From: Arachnopeziza araneosa | Lineage: Eukaryota; Ascomycota; Leotiomycetes; Helotiales; Arachnopezizaceae | Assembly (NCBI GenBank): GCA_003988855.1 | Contig: QYAI01000007.1 | Span: 548,206-612,205, forward strand | DNA length: 64,000 bases | Direction of reading: 5' to 3' | In this document: piece after piece, positions 41,456-54,294 of the stretch | Numbering within the stretch: the stretch's first letter is position 1 | How the letters are laid out: every line of letters begins with the position of its first letter | Translations under genes and position numbers: made by a program | Notes under the pieces: generated by a model | Seen by the model: only the letters and a program-made list of their open reading frames with translations | Databases searched by the model: none | Told to the model about the DNA's origin: nothing

Positions 41456-43622
41456 ATGATGGACAAAGGTGGCGATATGGTCACGAACAACTCGAGTGAC
41501 TTTGTTCGCAAGCTGTACAAGTAAGTTGCCCTTGACCTCTGAACTGCGCATATGTCGGCGCGCCGAGACGCCTTCAAACTGATGCGCGAGTGTCGTAGGA
41601 TGCTGGAAGACCCTTCCTATGAACACATTGTTAGGTGGGGAGAAAATGGCGAAAGCTTTGTCGTTCTTGAAGTATCTTCTACTTTCGTACACCCAACTTG
41701 AGCAAGAGTAACACCCTGTCCAGAACGAAAAATTTACCAAGATGATCCTACCCAAGCATTTCAAGCACAGCAATTTTGCTTCATTCGTTCGCCAATTAAA
41801 CAAATATGATTTTCACAAGGTCAGACAGAATAACGAGGACAGTACCCCATCGCCGTACGGCCCAAATGTGAGTGCTCCCGGTTAAAGTGAAGATATTCTC
41901 GGAGAAATAACCATCTTCAGGCTTGGGAGTTCAGACACCCCGAATTTCAGGCGAATAAAAAGGATTCATTGGATAACATTAGACGAAAGGCGCCAGCGCC
42001 TCGAAAGCCTACCCAAAGTATGGACGATCCTTATCCGGCCCAGCAGATGGACCTCGTGAACACTCAGCTAGTTGCAACTCAACAGCAGCTACAGCACTTG
42101 TCGGAGCGATATCAAGATCTGGCTCAAGGCCACGTCGTCTTACTCCAGCAGGTTGTTCAATTGCAAAAGTTTGTCAAGAATCATGATGGAGTTATGCATC
42201 GAGTAATGGGTTTCCTTCATACCGTTGATGCACAAAGGAGAAACAGTCGAGTGGGCGGCCCGTTTGGTCCTCCTGTAGGTGTCGGAGGTGAGCAAATGCC
42301 AGAAATAGACGCTGGTCCAGCATCGCCACTGCAACAAGCATCTGAACTTCTGGATCAATATAATGCTGAAAACTTGCCCGCCAAGGTGCTGGAACAAATG
42401 AGCCAAGACTACCACTTGCGTATTGACTACTCGACACCTCCAAATGACCCTGCAAGCTCTTCAATGGCAGCCCATTCTGATGGTCCTGGTGGAAACATGG
42501 GGTATCCAGTGGGCAACGATCTCGATAATATGGTTTATCCGGTCGGACATACGAATGGCATCGACCCAATCAATAGTGAACATATCCATAACATTCCATA
42601 CGCTCTCCCCCCAAACGGCATGCTTCCTCCAGATGTTATGCCTGATATGTTACCGGAAGGTACAACGGCTGCCGGGAGAAAAAAGAGCACTGGAGACTCT
42701 GTATGGGGAATGACCAAGCCTCGGATTCTACTTGTTGAAGATGACAAAGTGTGCGCACGAATTGGCTCGAAATTTTTACAAGCATTTGAATGCGGTGTCG
42801 AGATTGCTGTGAGTACTTAAACTCGCCTTCTCCTAGATGTTTGACTGAATTTATATATAGTGTGATGGTCTTGAAGCTGTCAACAAGATCAATAGCAACA
42901 CGACTCAATTTGATCTAATTCTCATGGATATCATTATGCCTCGTCTCGATGGGGTCTCAGCGACCGTTTGCATTAGAGAAATTCGTCCACATGTACCCAT
43001 CATTGCAATGACTTCTAATATAAGAGCCGACGATATTGACATGTACTTCCGATACGGTTGGTTCTGAAAGTCTACGCTTGTTTATAAATACTTACCGAGA
43101 AACATAGGTATGAATGATGTCTTGCCCAAGCCATTTACCAAAGAGGGAATGCTGCGTGCACTAGAAAAACACCTTTCTCAATTCAAGAGTAATCCACCGT
43201 TCCAATCCGTTCAAGGCCAGATGCAGCATTCTGGATTTGCGACACCAACCAGCTCACATCCTCCTCTAGGGTTGAATATGGGTCCATTATCTGCACCACA
43301 GTCTTTAAAGGAGGAGCCTTCACCAAATAAATCGCCTGCGACCGCATCATCATGGCACTCGCCAAGTCAACTCCCAGGAGTATCGCCAATCGGAAATTCT
43401 CAAGGGGGTTTTATGCAGCAAGCCATGGGAGATAACAGGCAGTATGCCATGACCCCTACACACACTCAAGCACAATCAGGATTTCCGACGCCTCAAAATC
43501 CAGGAATGAGCTCGCAGCGTCCGCCAAGAAGAGTCATGTCGGAAATGGCGGGTGGGCCAGATGAACATCCTGAGAAGAGACAGCGAATGTATCCAGGGGG
43601 CCCAGGACCTTTTCCTCAATGA
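41456..43622 (+). CDS. skn7: Stress-response regulator and transcription factor Skn7
   Basis: Response regulator at the end of the Sln1/Ypd1-type phosphorelay; needed for oxidative, osmotic and cell-wall stress responses in fungi. Exons 41456-41520, 41599-41671, 41724-41867, 41921-42808, 42861-43056 and 43108-43622 give 626 residues. An HSF-type DNA-binding domain covers about residues 13-115 (SDFVRKLYKML, FTKMILPKHFKHSNFASFVRQLNKYDFHKV). A coiled coil follows (TQQQLQHLSERYQDLAQGH). The receiver spans about 360-480: acidic pair VEDDK, phospho-acceptor Asp near 413 in LILMDIIMP, MTSN and the invariant Lys in LPKPF. A Gln/Ser/Pro-rich tail ends the protein. The start has two adjacent ATGs. Confidence 0.96.
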
Positions 43623-44398
43623 AGAACTAGTCCTATGGCCTTGGCCCCTGTTTAGAGCTAGCTGCGACGAGCGGCCTTGTGTATACTTTAGTCTTCAGTA
43701 TTGCAACGGCCTTCGCAGCAACGCAAGCGATATTTTAGATTCGAAGGGAGGCATATTTGCGGCGCTCGGTGGAATACAAACTATTCCCCTCGGTCTTCAG
43801 CGGCGTTTGGGGCTATGTGGGAAACGGCGCCAAGAGGGGGGGGCCCAACGTGGAATTGTTACGTAGATAGCGGGCCTGTATGTCAGACCTCATACCTCGG
43901 ACCAAGATTCAACCAATGTAATCTCATATTGACCTGCACTTTCTGTCCAATTCTGATCCAGCGGCCACACTCACGAAGCCAGATGTCTTCGGTCTAAGCC
44001 AGCGCATGTTTGAGAGACGGGAAACTATGATTGTGCGAGGAGCATAGCAGAGAGCTGATGCCGAGTAGCGTTGACGTTGCGATAGAGTATTTCTGCTTAC
44101 CAGCCCTTCCATGCCACGATCGAGATCCAGACTCTCATGGGCCGCCGCATGATGTGGTGGTGGTGCTCACCCCAAGCCAGGCTTGGGTTCAGCCTCGCTT
44201 GGTGGAAGCAAGGAACCTGGCACGATCGACAAGAGCTTCATGAGGGAAACATGAGTCAACACCACCACCAAATTTCCATGACATGCTCTATCTTCCGAGC
44301 CACCAACCAATCCCACTAACCGTCTCCTTTGCACCTCGAAGTCGTCATTGATGTAACCTGCGCCATCTGGCCTTTTGCAATCTGCGAAGACCTCAACA
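43623..44398. other. Intergenic region skn7-gcd6
   Basis: 776 bp: skn7 3' flank and gcd6 promoter. No gene or repeat I can support. Confidence 0.4.
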
Positions 44399-46716
44399 AT
44401 GTCACAGCAAAAGTCGACGAAAAGTGTCGGTAGTGGGGCCAAAGCAGGACCGAAATCCAAGAAAGCTCCTGCAGGAGGGAAGAAAGTTGAGGATGACAGA
44501 GAAGAGACGTTGCAGGCTGTGGTATGCAGTTCTGCCAATTTTTGTTTTAGAGTTGCTGTACTAATTCCTGTACGGGTGCTAGCAGATTCATTCGAAACGA
44601 GATTCAATCCCTTTACATTGGAAATACCAAGAGTAAACACTTCTTTTATTCTACGTACCTACAGGAATTCTAATCGTAGCTAATTCGTGCATAGTGCCTC
44701 CTACCTCTTGCAAACACTCCCCTCATCGAATACACCCTTGAGTTCCTAGCTATGTCAGGAGTTGCCGAAATATACATTTACTGCGGCGCACACACTTCTG
44801 CTGTAGAATCATACATTCAATCCTCAAAATGGAATCCACGCACGTCAGTAGCCTCCCCATTCACCATCCTCGAAATTATCAAAACTACGGCACGCTCGGT
44901 TGGCGATGCGATGCGAGATCTAGATGCCCGCAATCTAATCACTGGAGATTTCCTCCTTGTTCATGGAGACTTGGTCTCGAACTTGCCGATTGATGCTACA
45001 CTAGCAGCTCACAGAACGCGTAGAATTGCAGATAAGAATGCAATTATGACTATGATTCTTCGGTCTGGAGGACTTGGGGCGCACAGGACAAAATCGAAAG
45101 GGATCACACCGGTCTTCGTGATGGATCCTTCGAAAAGCAGATGTTTGCATTACGAGGAAATACATCCTTTGCAGGCTAACAAATACGTAAACATAGACCC
45201 AGACTTACTCTCATCACATCCTGAGATTGAGATCCGGACAGACCTCATAGACTGTGGAATTGATATTTGCACGCCAGACGTTCTTGCACTATGGTCTGAA
45301 TCGTTCGATTATGAAGTGCCAAGGAAGCATTTTTTACACGGTGTGCTAAAGGATTATGAGTTAAATGGAAAGACAATCCATACCGAGATTGTTGAGGACC
45401 ATTACGCTGCCCGAGTATCCAATCTGCAGTCATATGATGCTGTCAGCAAGGATGTCCTAGGAAGATGGACCTACCCACTTGTTCCTGATAGCAATCTGCT
45501 TCTGGGACAAACCTACAAATTCGAGAGAGGCGGTCTCTGCAAGGAAAATGGTGTCATTTTAGCAAGGACGTGCAAGACAGGCAAGAGAACAGTACTTGGA
45601 AAGGATACCAGTATTGGGGAGGGTAGTATTATTTCCAACAGTATCATTGGGCGGAGGTGTCAAATCGGGAAGAACGTTACAATTCACAACGCGTATCTGT
45701 GGGATGACGTTATGATAGGGGATGGCTCGGCAGTCGACACAGCTATTATTGCTAGTGAAGCTGTCATTGGAAAGAATTGCAAGCTTGAAACAGGGGCTTT
45801 ACTCTCGTTTGGTGTTCGGATAGCAGACAACAGACAGATCACGGAAGGACAGAGGATAAGTCGCTTCCAACAGCAACTCGATGAGGATCATTCAGAGGCG
45901 TCCACGAAATCTGTGAATGTGGATCCCTCGATAGTTGGCGAGGGCGGACAAGGATACCTATTTGATGATGATGACGACTCAGGCGATGAAGGATCAATCT
46001 ATCACAGCAACCTAATCTACAAAACATCTCACCTCAACCTTTCCAACGACTCAATTTCAACAATAACATCCACCATCTCTGCCGCAACACCGACCCAATC
46101 CCGATCGCGACACTCATCATTCGCAGGCTCCATCTCTGACGATGGCGAAGTTGGTTCATCTAACGAGAATTTCCACCATGACGCCGTGAACGGTCTCCTC
46201 GACACTCTGAAGGAGGGTGGGGATTTTGATTCTGCCAAACTGGAGTTTATGGGTTTGAGGTTAAGCAACGATGCTACAGACCACCAAATCCGGCGGGCAG
46301 TTGCAGTGGCTTTTACGAAGCGAATCTCCCAGCTCGTAGAAGGTGAGAAGTTGGAGGCTTCCAAAGCCGCAGCTTCTGCTTTCGAGTCTCCCGGCGCCGA
46401 GAAGTTCCTCAAGGAAGTCGCGATTGGTTTGGAGAAGAACGAGGAAGACCAAGTAGATTTCATACACTGTCTGCAAAGGGATTTGGTGCATCGAGCAAGT
46501 GGCTCAATCATTTTGGCGGCTGTAAGTCAGAAGTTGTATCTGATGGGCGTGCTCGAGGAAGATGCCTTTTTAAAATGGTGGGAGGATAGTGAGCGGTTAG
46601 GTGAGGAGGAGGATCCGCAGATGAAGAAGGTGAGAGAAAAAACGTTGGTGTTTATTGATTGGCTAAGAGATGCGGAAGAGGAGAGTAGTGATGAGGAGGA
46701 CGAGGATAGCGACTAG
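44399..46716 (+). CDS. gcd6: Translation factor eIF2B epsilon subunit (Gcd6)
   Basis: Catalytic subunit of the GTP-exchange factor for eIF2, a control point of translation initiation. Exons 44399-44528, 44583-44632 and 44695-46716 give 733 residues. Layout: Lys-rich head; nucleotidyltransferase-like domain (DSFETRFNPF, CLLPLANTPLIEYTLEFLA, FLLVHGDLVSN); left-handed beta-helix of hexapeptide repeats near residues 335-420 (IGEGSIISNSIIGRRCQIGKN and following); acidic/Ser linker; and the W2 exchange domain to the end, closing with an acidic tail. The first intron as placed has a weak donor (GTTCTG) but a fine TACTAAT branch; it is needed to restore VCTDSFETRF, and it is also open in frame. Confidence 0.92.
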
Positions 46717-47106
46717 CAGAGATAAAGCATAATAGAGGCTTAATCTATTGCATGTTATTTAGGGTTTGATGCACAATTGTTTTGCATGAAAGCATGACAT
46801 CTGTTTGATGCATGTGATTCGGATTATTGTCGCTAAAAATAATCCAAGAGTACCATATTGGGCTGGGACAAGGCAGTTTTAGGTAGATGTCTTGCAAAAT
46901 AGTTCATCATCAAAGAATCTTGTCATTTATTGTGCTATGCCCAGTTCTAATAATTCCGAGTAGTTTGAGACTAATCAATAATTCCATGTTTCACCTCTAG
47001 GGTGGAAATGCCCCGGCCTCAACTGTGCTTGCTTCATGCATGTCTTTTCAGCCCACATGTATTTTCAGCTACTAGCAAACTTCGTACTCTATGAAGCATG
47101 ACAATT
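46717..47106. other. Convergent 3' region gcd6/sec14
   Basis: 390 bp between two stops, A/T-rich; no feature seen. Confidence 0.4.
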
Positions 47107-48297
47107 CTATTGCAAAGCAGGGGCAGCTCGAATCTTATCATCAGCTGGCTGTCCAGCAGGAGCATTTCCCTTGCCGGCCCCCGAAACAATCTCGGGATTT
47201 GTGTTCGTATTATCAATCGTGCTCTCGTCCTTGGAAAGCTGCCATTTTGCAGGCTTGGTCCACTGAGGATCGGTCCATGGGCCCTCGTCACTGAGAGCGC
47301 AGCCTCCAGGACAATCGCACGTGCCCCCAAAGATTGTAGGGAGGTTCTCTGCTGGTACCTGTCCCAGCAACTCTTTCTGGTATCCACCACCGAGAACGTG
47401 AATCTTCTCGACTGTCACAGGATCAAGCCAGCCCTTGACAACGCTAAAGACAGTGGAGAAACCCCAAGGCGCGTTGATGAGATAGAGACGGCCCAACCGT
47501 TCAGGATAGTAGTTTTGAGAGATGGCGGAGGCCTGTTTGACATATGCGTAGACTGAGCTAACTTTTGATATTCCCACGCCCTTCAGATCCATGATTGTGC
47601 AGCAAGTCTCTAGTAAGGTTCCTGCCTTGCGTGAGCAAGCCGGAAGTCGTGGATCGGCCAGTTTCTCATACTCGACCGCGAGATTGTTCAGCATTCGTTC
47701 CGCGGTGGTGATCTTGTACATCGCGGCCAGATCGATATTCCCTAACTGCTCAATATACACCGGTCGCCCATCTTTGTCTGTCTTATGATACTATAGCGTG
47801 CGTTAACCTTAGTAGATCTCGGATCAGCCTTCATTCGAACCTACATATTGTGGATAGAAGTTGAAGACTTCAGACTTTTCAGTATACTCGAAATTACGAG
47901 TCAGGTCGTCAAGGTTGACTTCTTTCCGCCAAGTTTCAGAGTCGACGAACCTATGGACTCATTAATCGCCTTGCAGCCATTTAAATGGAGGAGGAATATA
48001 CATTTTTTCCGACAATGCGACATCAAACTTTCGGGCTCGCAGAAATCGTAGCTGATACGCATGTTAGCAGGCACAAGAAACACAGTAAGCTAGAATCTGC
48101 ATACGCACAAGAGTGAGTGTATCGAGGCGCTCGGTGTAACCAGCTGCCTCTAGCTTCATGCGAAGCTGGTGGACCTGAGCATCCTGTTCTGGAGTTGTAT
48201 GCCCTGGGTGACCACTTTGCTTGTTGGGGGATGTGGTGGGAAAATCATAATGATCATATTTAGGATCAAGCTGCAGGGTGGGCGTTTCTGATGCCAT
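47107..48297 (-). CDS. sec14: Phosphatidylinositol/phosphatidylcholine transfer protein Sec14
   Basis: CRAL-TRIO lipid exchanger that links phospholipid metabolism to Golgi secretion. Exons 48297-48109, 48051-48002, 47950-47845 and 47790-47107 give 342 residues. The N-terminal CRAL-TRIO-N part has GHTTPEQDAQVHQLRMKLE and LRFLRARKFDVALSEKM; the lipid-binding domain shows DKDGRPVYIEQLGNIDL, CCTIMDLKGVGIS, YYPERLGRLYLINAPWGFS, KIHVLGGGYQKELL and LPTIFGGTCDCPGGC. A disordered polar tail follows. The frame stays open upstream to ATGs including 48429; that start would add 44 residues rich in basic and hydrophobic amino acids. Confidence 0.94.
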
Positions 48298-48686
48298 ACT
48301 TGGAGGAGAAGAGGTTTGGCTTGTTTGTTGAGATTGTGTTGCAAGTGAGGCGGTGATGGCAAGGAATTGAGGGGCACGCATTTCATGACGAAGGTGCATC
48401 TTTAAGCGAGAGTTTAGCGAACCTGTCACTCACTTCACCTGTTTCTGGGAAAATATTGACAAGACATCTCACACCCAAGATTTAAATTGGAAGTGTAAAC
48501 CATCATTGAAAACACCTCGACAAACCTCCAAGAAGTATGGAGTTATTTGGGACGTTGGGGAAAATCGAGGCCACACACATATCCGTGCTGATTTTCATCA
48601 TAGCTTAGAAGTCCACCGGTGGAACCTCAGCCCTTAAAAAGCCGGACTTGGTGCATCTTAAGGAGTTTGCTAGCTCGAAAAGCTAT
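48298..48686. other. Intergenic region sec14-prefoldin 3
   Basis: 389 bp, sec14 upstream and prefoldin 3' flank. No gene seen apart from the possible N-terminal extension of sec14. Confidence 0.4.
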
Positions 48687-49561
48687 CTACCCATTTGGAG
48701 TCCCATCATTTCCTGAGTTTTCTATCGCGTCTTGATCGCCCTTCTCTTTCCGCTTCATAGTCACATCCCAGTTATACACTCGAGCTGTTGCTACCTCCAT
48801 AGTCTATGTTTTGATTAGCCCATGCCAAAACGGCGGTAAAGTCGTGGAAAAATCACCGTAATCTGCTCCCTCAAAAAGTCAAGGTCTTCTTCACAGTTTG
48901 ACAAGCTTTGCTTTGCAGCAGAAAGTTTTGAGGTGAGGAGTTCTTCAGCTTCGTTAATAGGGTATGAGAGCATGACGTTAGCCTAGATTATCTCAGTTTC
49001 GTTCGCCATGATAAAATATGATACAGCATACCCCTAGCCACAAAAAAACCTCCTCTGTGGGTGGTATGTGTGCCTTGGCATATAGAGTATCATTCAGCTC
49101 AAATGTAGCCTCGATTAGGTCCGAGCTAGGCTTTGTAGGCTGTTAGCATGAATTCAGCATACTTGGTTGATTGGCATGCCTTCCTTGTTTTCAGAAACTG
49201 TACAGTATCTAGTGTCTTTTGGATGTCAGGCATCTTGTCCTTCAAACCTGCGGCTCGTCTTTGCTGGTTGGTTTCCATGAACTGATATTTCCTAACCCCA
49301 CATAAGCCTCCATGACCATGCTTGGCTTCAATAACATACGATATCATCTCTTGGAAGTTTTTCAGTGTCGCCTCGACATCAGCTCGCGAGGTAACATAGT
49401 CTTCTACCTTGTCCACAAATGGTGCGTATGGGATCCCTCGAGGGTTTGTGGGCGCGAGATCTTTCCTACACATTTTGTTAGTATCTGCGCTGCAATAGTC
49501 TCGTTGAACACGGGACCAACAAGCCGAACCACATCACGTACTTCTTTTCTGCTTCTGCCAT
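48687..49561 (-). CDS. Prefoldin subunit 3 (Pac10/Gim2/VBP1)
   Basis: Alpha-type subunit of the hexameric chaperone that passes unfolded actin and tubulin to CCT. Exons 49561-49542, 49465-49340, 49291-49180, 49130-49032, 48982-48857 and 48803-48687 give 199 residues. Family strings include GIPYAPFVDKVEDYVTSRAD, YQFMETNQQRRAAGLKDKMP, FELNDTLYAKAHIPPTEEVF, LWLGANVMLSYPINEAEELL and the C-terminal coiled coil to ARVYNWDVTMKRKEK. Intron 3 (49179-49131) starts with GC (AAG/GCATGC) and has a CTAAC branch site; no GT donor gives a workable frame. All phases agree. Confidence 0.92.
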
Positions 49562-50134
49562 GACTGGATTGTGAGTCGCCGGTAGCTCCAAGCAGGAGAT
49601 GTTGGCTCTTCTCTCTTGTCAGTTTCCATCGGCAAAGCATTGAAAATGCCTGGACCCCGGTCAAGCTCTATCTTAGCGTTAAACTCTAAATCGGTGGTCC
49701 GACCCCCTGGCAAATCCGAAAGTCCACTAACATTCTCAACCCCAAATAGCCTTGTTACTGCCTCACGAGTAGTCCAGATCACAAATAAAGTCACCTAGTC
49801 ATGAACACATATAGCAAAGTTACAGTTACACCATGTCGCGTGCAATTTCTCCACATGAAATATATGCCAATGATCCGTCACATGTTTTCATGGCAGCAAT
49901 GTCCCTATCTGCGAAATTGAGACTGCCGTCCAACTATCATAGGCTGCTGGTAGGGCCAGCAATCATATCGTGTGCCCATACACAAGAGCCATATAACTCG
50001 CTCCAACTTTAAGTAATGTTCTGCCGCATGTGTAGTCGCTTATCATACATACAAAGCAATAATATCGAGGAATGGAGAAACCACCAAATCCATACTCCAG
50101 TATGTATGATCTTTATGTTAGATCATTCTATCTG
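49562..50134. other. Intergenic region prefoldin 3-ubp2
   Basis: 573 bp: prefoldin promoter and ubp2 3' flank. An 86-codon minus frame at 49534-49794 lacks recognisable content. Confidence 0.4.
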
Positions 50135-53100
50135 CTACCAGCTTGCGCCGTTAGCATCAACGCTTGGTAGTTCACCATTTTCCCATCCGGCGGTTCCAGA
50201 CTGGGCTGCTGGCTTCGGCCTTATCGGTCTTGGCTTTGTGTGCTCAATATGACGAATATCCGCCATGTCCTCGCCGTCTCCGTTTGTCATAGAAATGTCC
50301 TCTTGAATCTGGTCAACCCACCCTTCCGTCACACCTTCGGTCTGTATCTCGTGGACATCTCGACTCACTGGATCGACGAACATCTTCATATCAGCACTAC
50401 GCACATAGACGAGATAATATGGCGTGCCATCAAAAACGGATTGGTCGCTCTGAAAGATTCTCCTACGATCCCTGACCTCTTCAACTCTGTCGTCGTTGTA
50501 CTCGCGCCACATGTTGTGCTCTTGGTCGTAGATGTAAATCCAGTAATGACCGCCACCAGCTTCCCCACGGTGAATGAAAACAGCATGAAGTTTGTATTCA
50601 TACTCGCGCATATCTGTAAACTGACTTTGGAGTTGTTTTTTCAACATCTCAATCTGCCCACTGATATTTTCAAGTTCCGAGGCAACTTCGGCAATCCGCT
50701 CTTCTAGGGCATCGGGTAGGGCAGGGTCGATCTCAACGCCGTTGATTTCTTGTTCTTGAAGGCCTTTAACAAAGTCTTTCATCGCAATCAGAGCGTCAGG
50801 AACATTGATTTCAGCCTCCGTGTTCTTCAAGGCAGCATGTCTAGCTTCGAGGATTTGTAGTTGCCTTTTCCATTTCCAAGTCTCGCGACGACGACGCATT
50901 ACTACCGATTCCGGATCGTTCGAGTCAACATATCTATCAAGGTATAGAGTTTCTGGGAAGGTCACTGCATGTCGATTTTTCCATGCTCTTTGGTTTTTCA
51001 AGTCGAAGTCTGTTCGCTGAATCTGAACCTGTAAGATTGGCGGAAGTTTACTAATGGAAGAGTACTGTGGAACAGTTGATTTGTCGATTTCCACCATTTG
51101 CTCATCATAAACGACGTCGAGTGCTTCATATATGTCGCGACTCGTGTTTTTGGCTGGAAAAACTATTATTGTTGGCCAAGCCTCGACCTTCTTCTCCAGA
51201 CTCTGAGCTTTTTGAGTGTAAACGGTATTAGTGCCGAAGAAGGTAGTTCTGATAACATCGATTTGTTCACCTGAATCTTCTTCAAAACTAGTTGGTTTGA
51301 TAGCACATTGTAAACGAAACATAACATTTCCTATCACCTCGGTGACATCTTGTTGAGAACCGAACTTCCATAACTCATCCTCAGAAGGAATTTCTTTATC
51401 CTGTGTCTGAATAACCAGGCCAGATTTGTTGCGTGGAGGGATTGGAGGTGGCTTTTCAGGTGCTGAACGAGAATTCGTGAACTCAACATTAGAGTTGATG
51501 CCATTAACCATGACTGCATCTCCTTCTAGTTCTACCACGTTGACTTCAGGATCTTGATTTTTGATATTTTCTTCATCTTTTGGGACATGAAGACTATCAG
51601 CACCAGTCTCTAACTCGCTGTACGAAGGAAGCTCGTCAACCAAAGTTGCTTCGCTACTATCATCCCTGGGCTCTACTCCTTTACTGCTGGGGTGGTCTAC
51701 CATCTCTATGTCTTCATCGGCGGATTGTGGAGAGCTTCTGTTATCTGGAGGAGGTGAAGGGGGTAATTGCGGAGGCAATTGCGGACCAAACATAGGACCG
51801 GCCAAAATCTCTGAGATATTTGGGGGACCATGTGGGCTGCTTATGGAGTTGGTTCGGAAAGTTTTCACGGCTTCAGAGCTAAAGATCGTTAATTCAGCTA
51901 GCTCTCTCGTTGGTTTGACTGAGCGTGTAGGGGCCGTCCTGAGATTTAGAAATAGGTTGTGCAGCTCGTCAACAACTACAAAGTTAGAATTTGATTATCA
52001 TAATGTGTTTATTACTCACATTTAGTAGCTTTTATAATCTCTGCTTTCTCTACCCGACGGCCGCCAACCTTCTTTTTCCTGATATCGTCTTCATTTAACT
52101 CCATGCGGTGGTGCTGATAGTCCATAACCATGTCCCTGACTGGTTTCACAGTATAGTAGTATTGGAGCAAACTATTTAGGTAGCAAGTATTGCCGATATT
52201 ATCAAGCCCTACTGGCTCTGCAGTGCTTGCCTGGACGTCCGCGTTGGGATCATCGAGTTTCCTAAGCAAGAACTTACTGTCTCTGTCTAGCGCGATGACT
52301 CGTAGGGCTTCAGCAAAACTGTCCTTCGATCCAGGTGCCGCGTCGTTTGAAAGAGAGTTGTAGTACGCAAGAACATTCTCGTCTGAGGTACTGGTCGCGG
52401 TGATCTGAAGCCTTTTGTATGCTTCTCCAACATCAAGCGCCGATTCTGTTCCAGTTTCTATTGTTGCTGCGAGCTTTTGCAAGGTGTAATCGCCATTTCG
52501 CTGGTTGGAAATCACACGTAATGCGCGAGCAACTTTCCCTTTATCAGCATCCAGAGCCTACGTACGTCAATATATTATGAGAACGTGCCCCATGTTGGGG
52601 AGTAGATGCGCTCACCATTGCAACTGCTGCAGCCTCAATACTATCAGATCCAGTATCCGCGGTCACGTTGAGAAATTCTAGAGCCTCCTCAAAAGACATG
52701 GTCCTATCATTCGCTTGCGCCTCGATTTTGTGGCTGCCTCTATGTTTGGCGATGATTAGGAGACAATTTCTTGCTTCATCTTTTTGGCGTGGCGCGGATT
52801 CAATGCGGGACTTGTAAACACCGATGGCATGGTCATCGCCCTCCCATTTTTTGGGATCTAACCGAAGGAAGTTGTAAGCTTCTTCAATAGCTTTCAATCC
52901 ATACTCTCCCGCGGACGTCGCCATCACAACCTTTGTTTCTAAGTCAGAGCTTTTCCGTCCCCTTGCCAGGTCTGCTAGACAGTCCAGATAATATGGCTTA
53001 TTGGCAGCGTCAGTATCGCATTGGCGATCATAAGCCCAACTCAGAAGATCGTCAGTAAAATCTTCCAGTACACCAAGACTAGCATAATATGGATGCTCCA

Positions 53101-54294
53101 AACTTTCCAGATCTATGCTTCTTGACTTTCTTGGGTAATCGAAACAGCCAAGACTTCTCTGCAAGTCTTTTAGTGCTGGTATCGGCCTGTGCATAATTCT
53201 GTTTGTTGATGAATGTTCAGAAACAGGCCTCGCGTCAAGCATGAAGTTGAGCTCAATGCATACATCATCAATGAACCCTCGATTCCCGTCAGTAATCACT
53301 GGAAGTTTCCAGAAACGATATGGTTCCTCCTAAGGTATCAATTCAGCAAAAGTTAACGCTTCATGACAAACAGCTTCGTTTTAAATATAGGAAAATAGGA
53401 ACTTACATCAGGTTCTGCGGGTGCCTCCTCCTGGATGAACTCCAGATACTCAAATAATTTATGACAGTCATCGGCAAAAGCGAGCCTATACTTCTTATTC
53501 CGCATAGCAATCCTGTTAGTCTTGAGAGCTTTGGCGTCTCCCAGATACGCCCGAAGATAGCCAAGTGCAACTGCTGTAGTTACAGGTTTTTCGCCTGCTA
53601 GCCTATCTGGATCAGCCTCTATTTCCGCCTTTCCCCGAGCAAGAAGTATTGTGTTATTTAGTATCGATTCAAAATAATTTGAGTCCAACCGCGGTGGTTC
53701 AATCTTTATTTCAACAACGATTGGGCAGCTACTTCCTGAGCAGATAAACCTATGGCCCTCTAATATGGCATCATATTTATTTTCGGTTATGTTTCCTTCT
53801 GCTTCTCCAGAATAGTATGACTCTATCCGCCGCAAGTGATGCATCGGATTCGCCGCATCGGATAGGTTACAAGGAGTTTGGCCTGCCTCATGGGGGGAAA
53901 AGTTCACGGATACTGTGAAATGATGGCAACATTTCGAACAGTAGGTCGCAACGACATACTGTGAGTTAGAGCGTGGAACCTCATTGTCCGAAGAGGGGGC
54001 GTTTGTCTGCGCATCCTTCCTCGTTAAATCATGCCGGCATTCAGCTGGCCTCCTTAGTGGAAAAGGCACACCTTTAAAAAGCCGAGCAGGTTCTGCGAGT
54101 TGGTGCCAACCGTTTCTCTTGAGGAATCTTCGGTCGTAGTCAAGGAGATCATTGATCCATCGTGGGGCTGTCTTGCCTGTGACCGTCACACGTTAGCCAA
54201 AGGTTTGAGAAGTGACGTGCTTGTCATATTCAACAATTTTTTGAAGTAAAGGGAGAGACTAGCCAGGCCCATAAGGCAGTCGATGGGAATCCAT
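50135..54294 (-). CDS. ubp2: Deubiquitinase Ubp2
   Basis: Ubiquitin-specific protease that in yeast opposes Rsp5 and trims K63 chains. Exons 54294-54264, 54176-53407, 53329-52616, 52557-52020 and 51975-50135 give 1297 residues. The first exon reads MDSHRLPYGPG and is separated by an 87-bp intron that starts with GC (G/GCTAGT) and has a GGCTAAC branch site. The catalytic Cys box is GLDNIGNTCYLNSLLQYY (Cys near residue 630); the His box GEAGGGHYWIYIYDQEHNMW lies near 1180, followed by TPYYLVYVR. A Cys-rich stretch near residues 90-170 (YCSKCCHHF, then CSGSSCPIVVEI) may bind zinc. Bsd2, another partner of Rsp5, lies 40 kb away in the window. Confidence 0.92.

Noticed and set aside
44583..44632. 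Alternative GT donor directly after LQAV in gcd6
   Set aside because: Donor GTATGC at 44522 followed by any nearby acceptor shifts the frame out of DSFETRF; the donor at 44529 keeps it.
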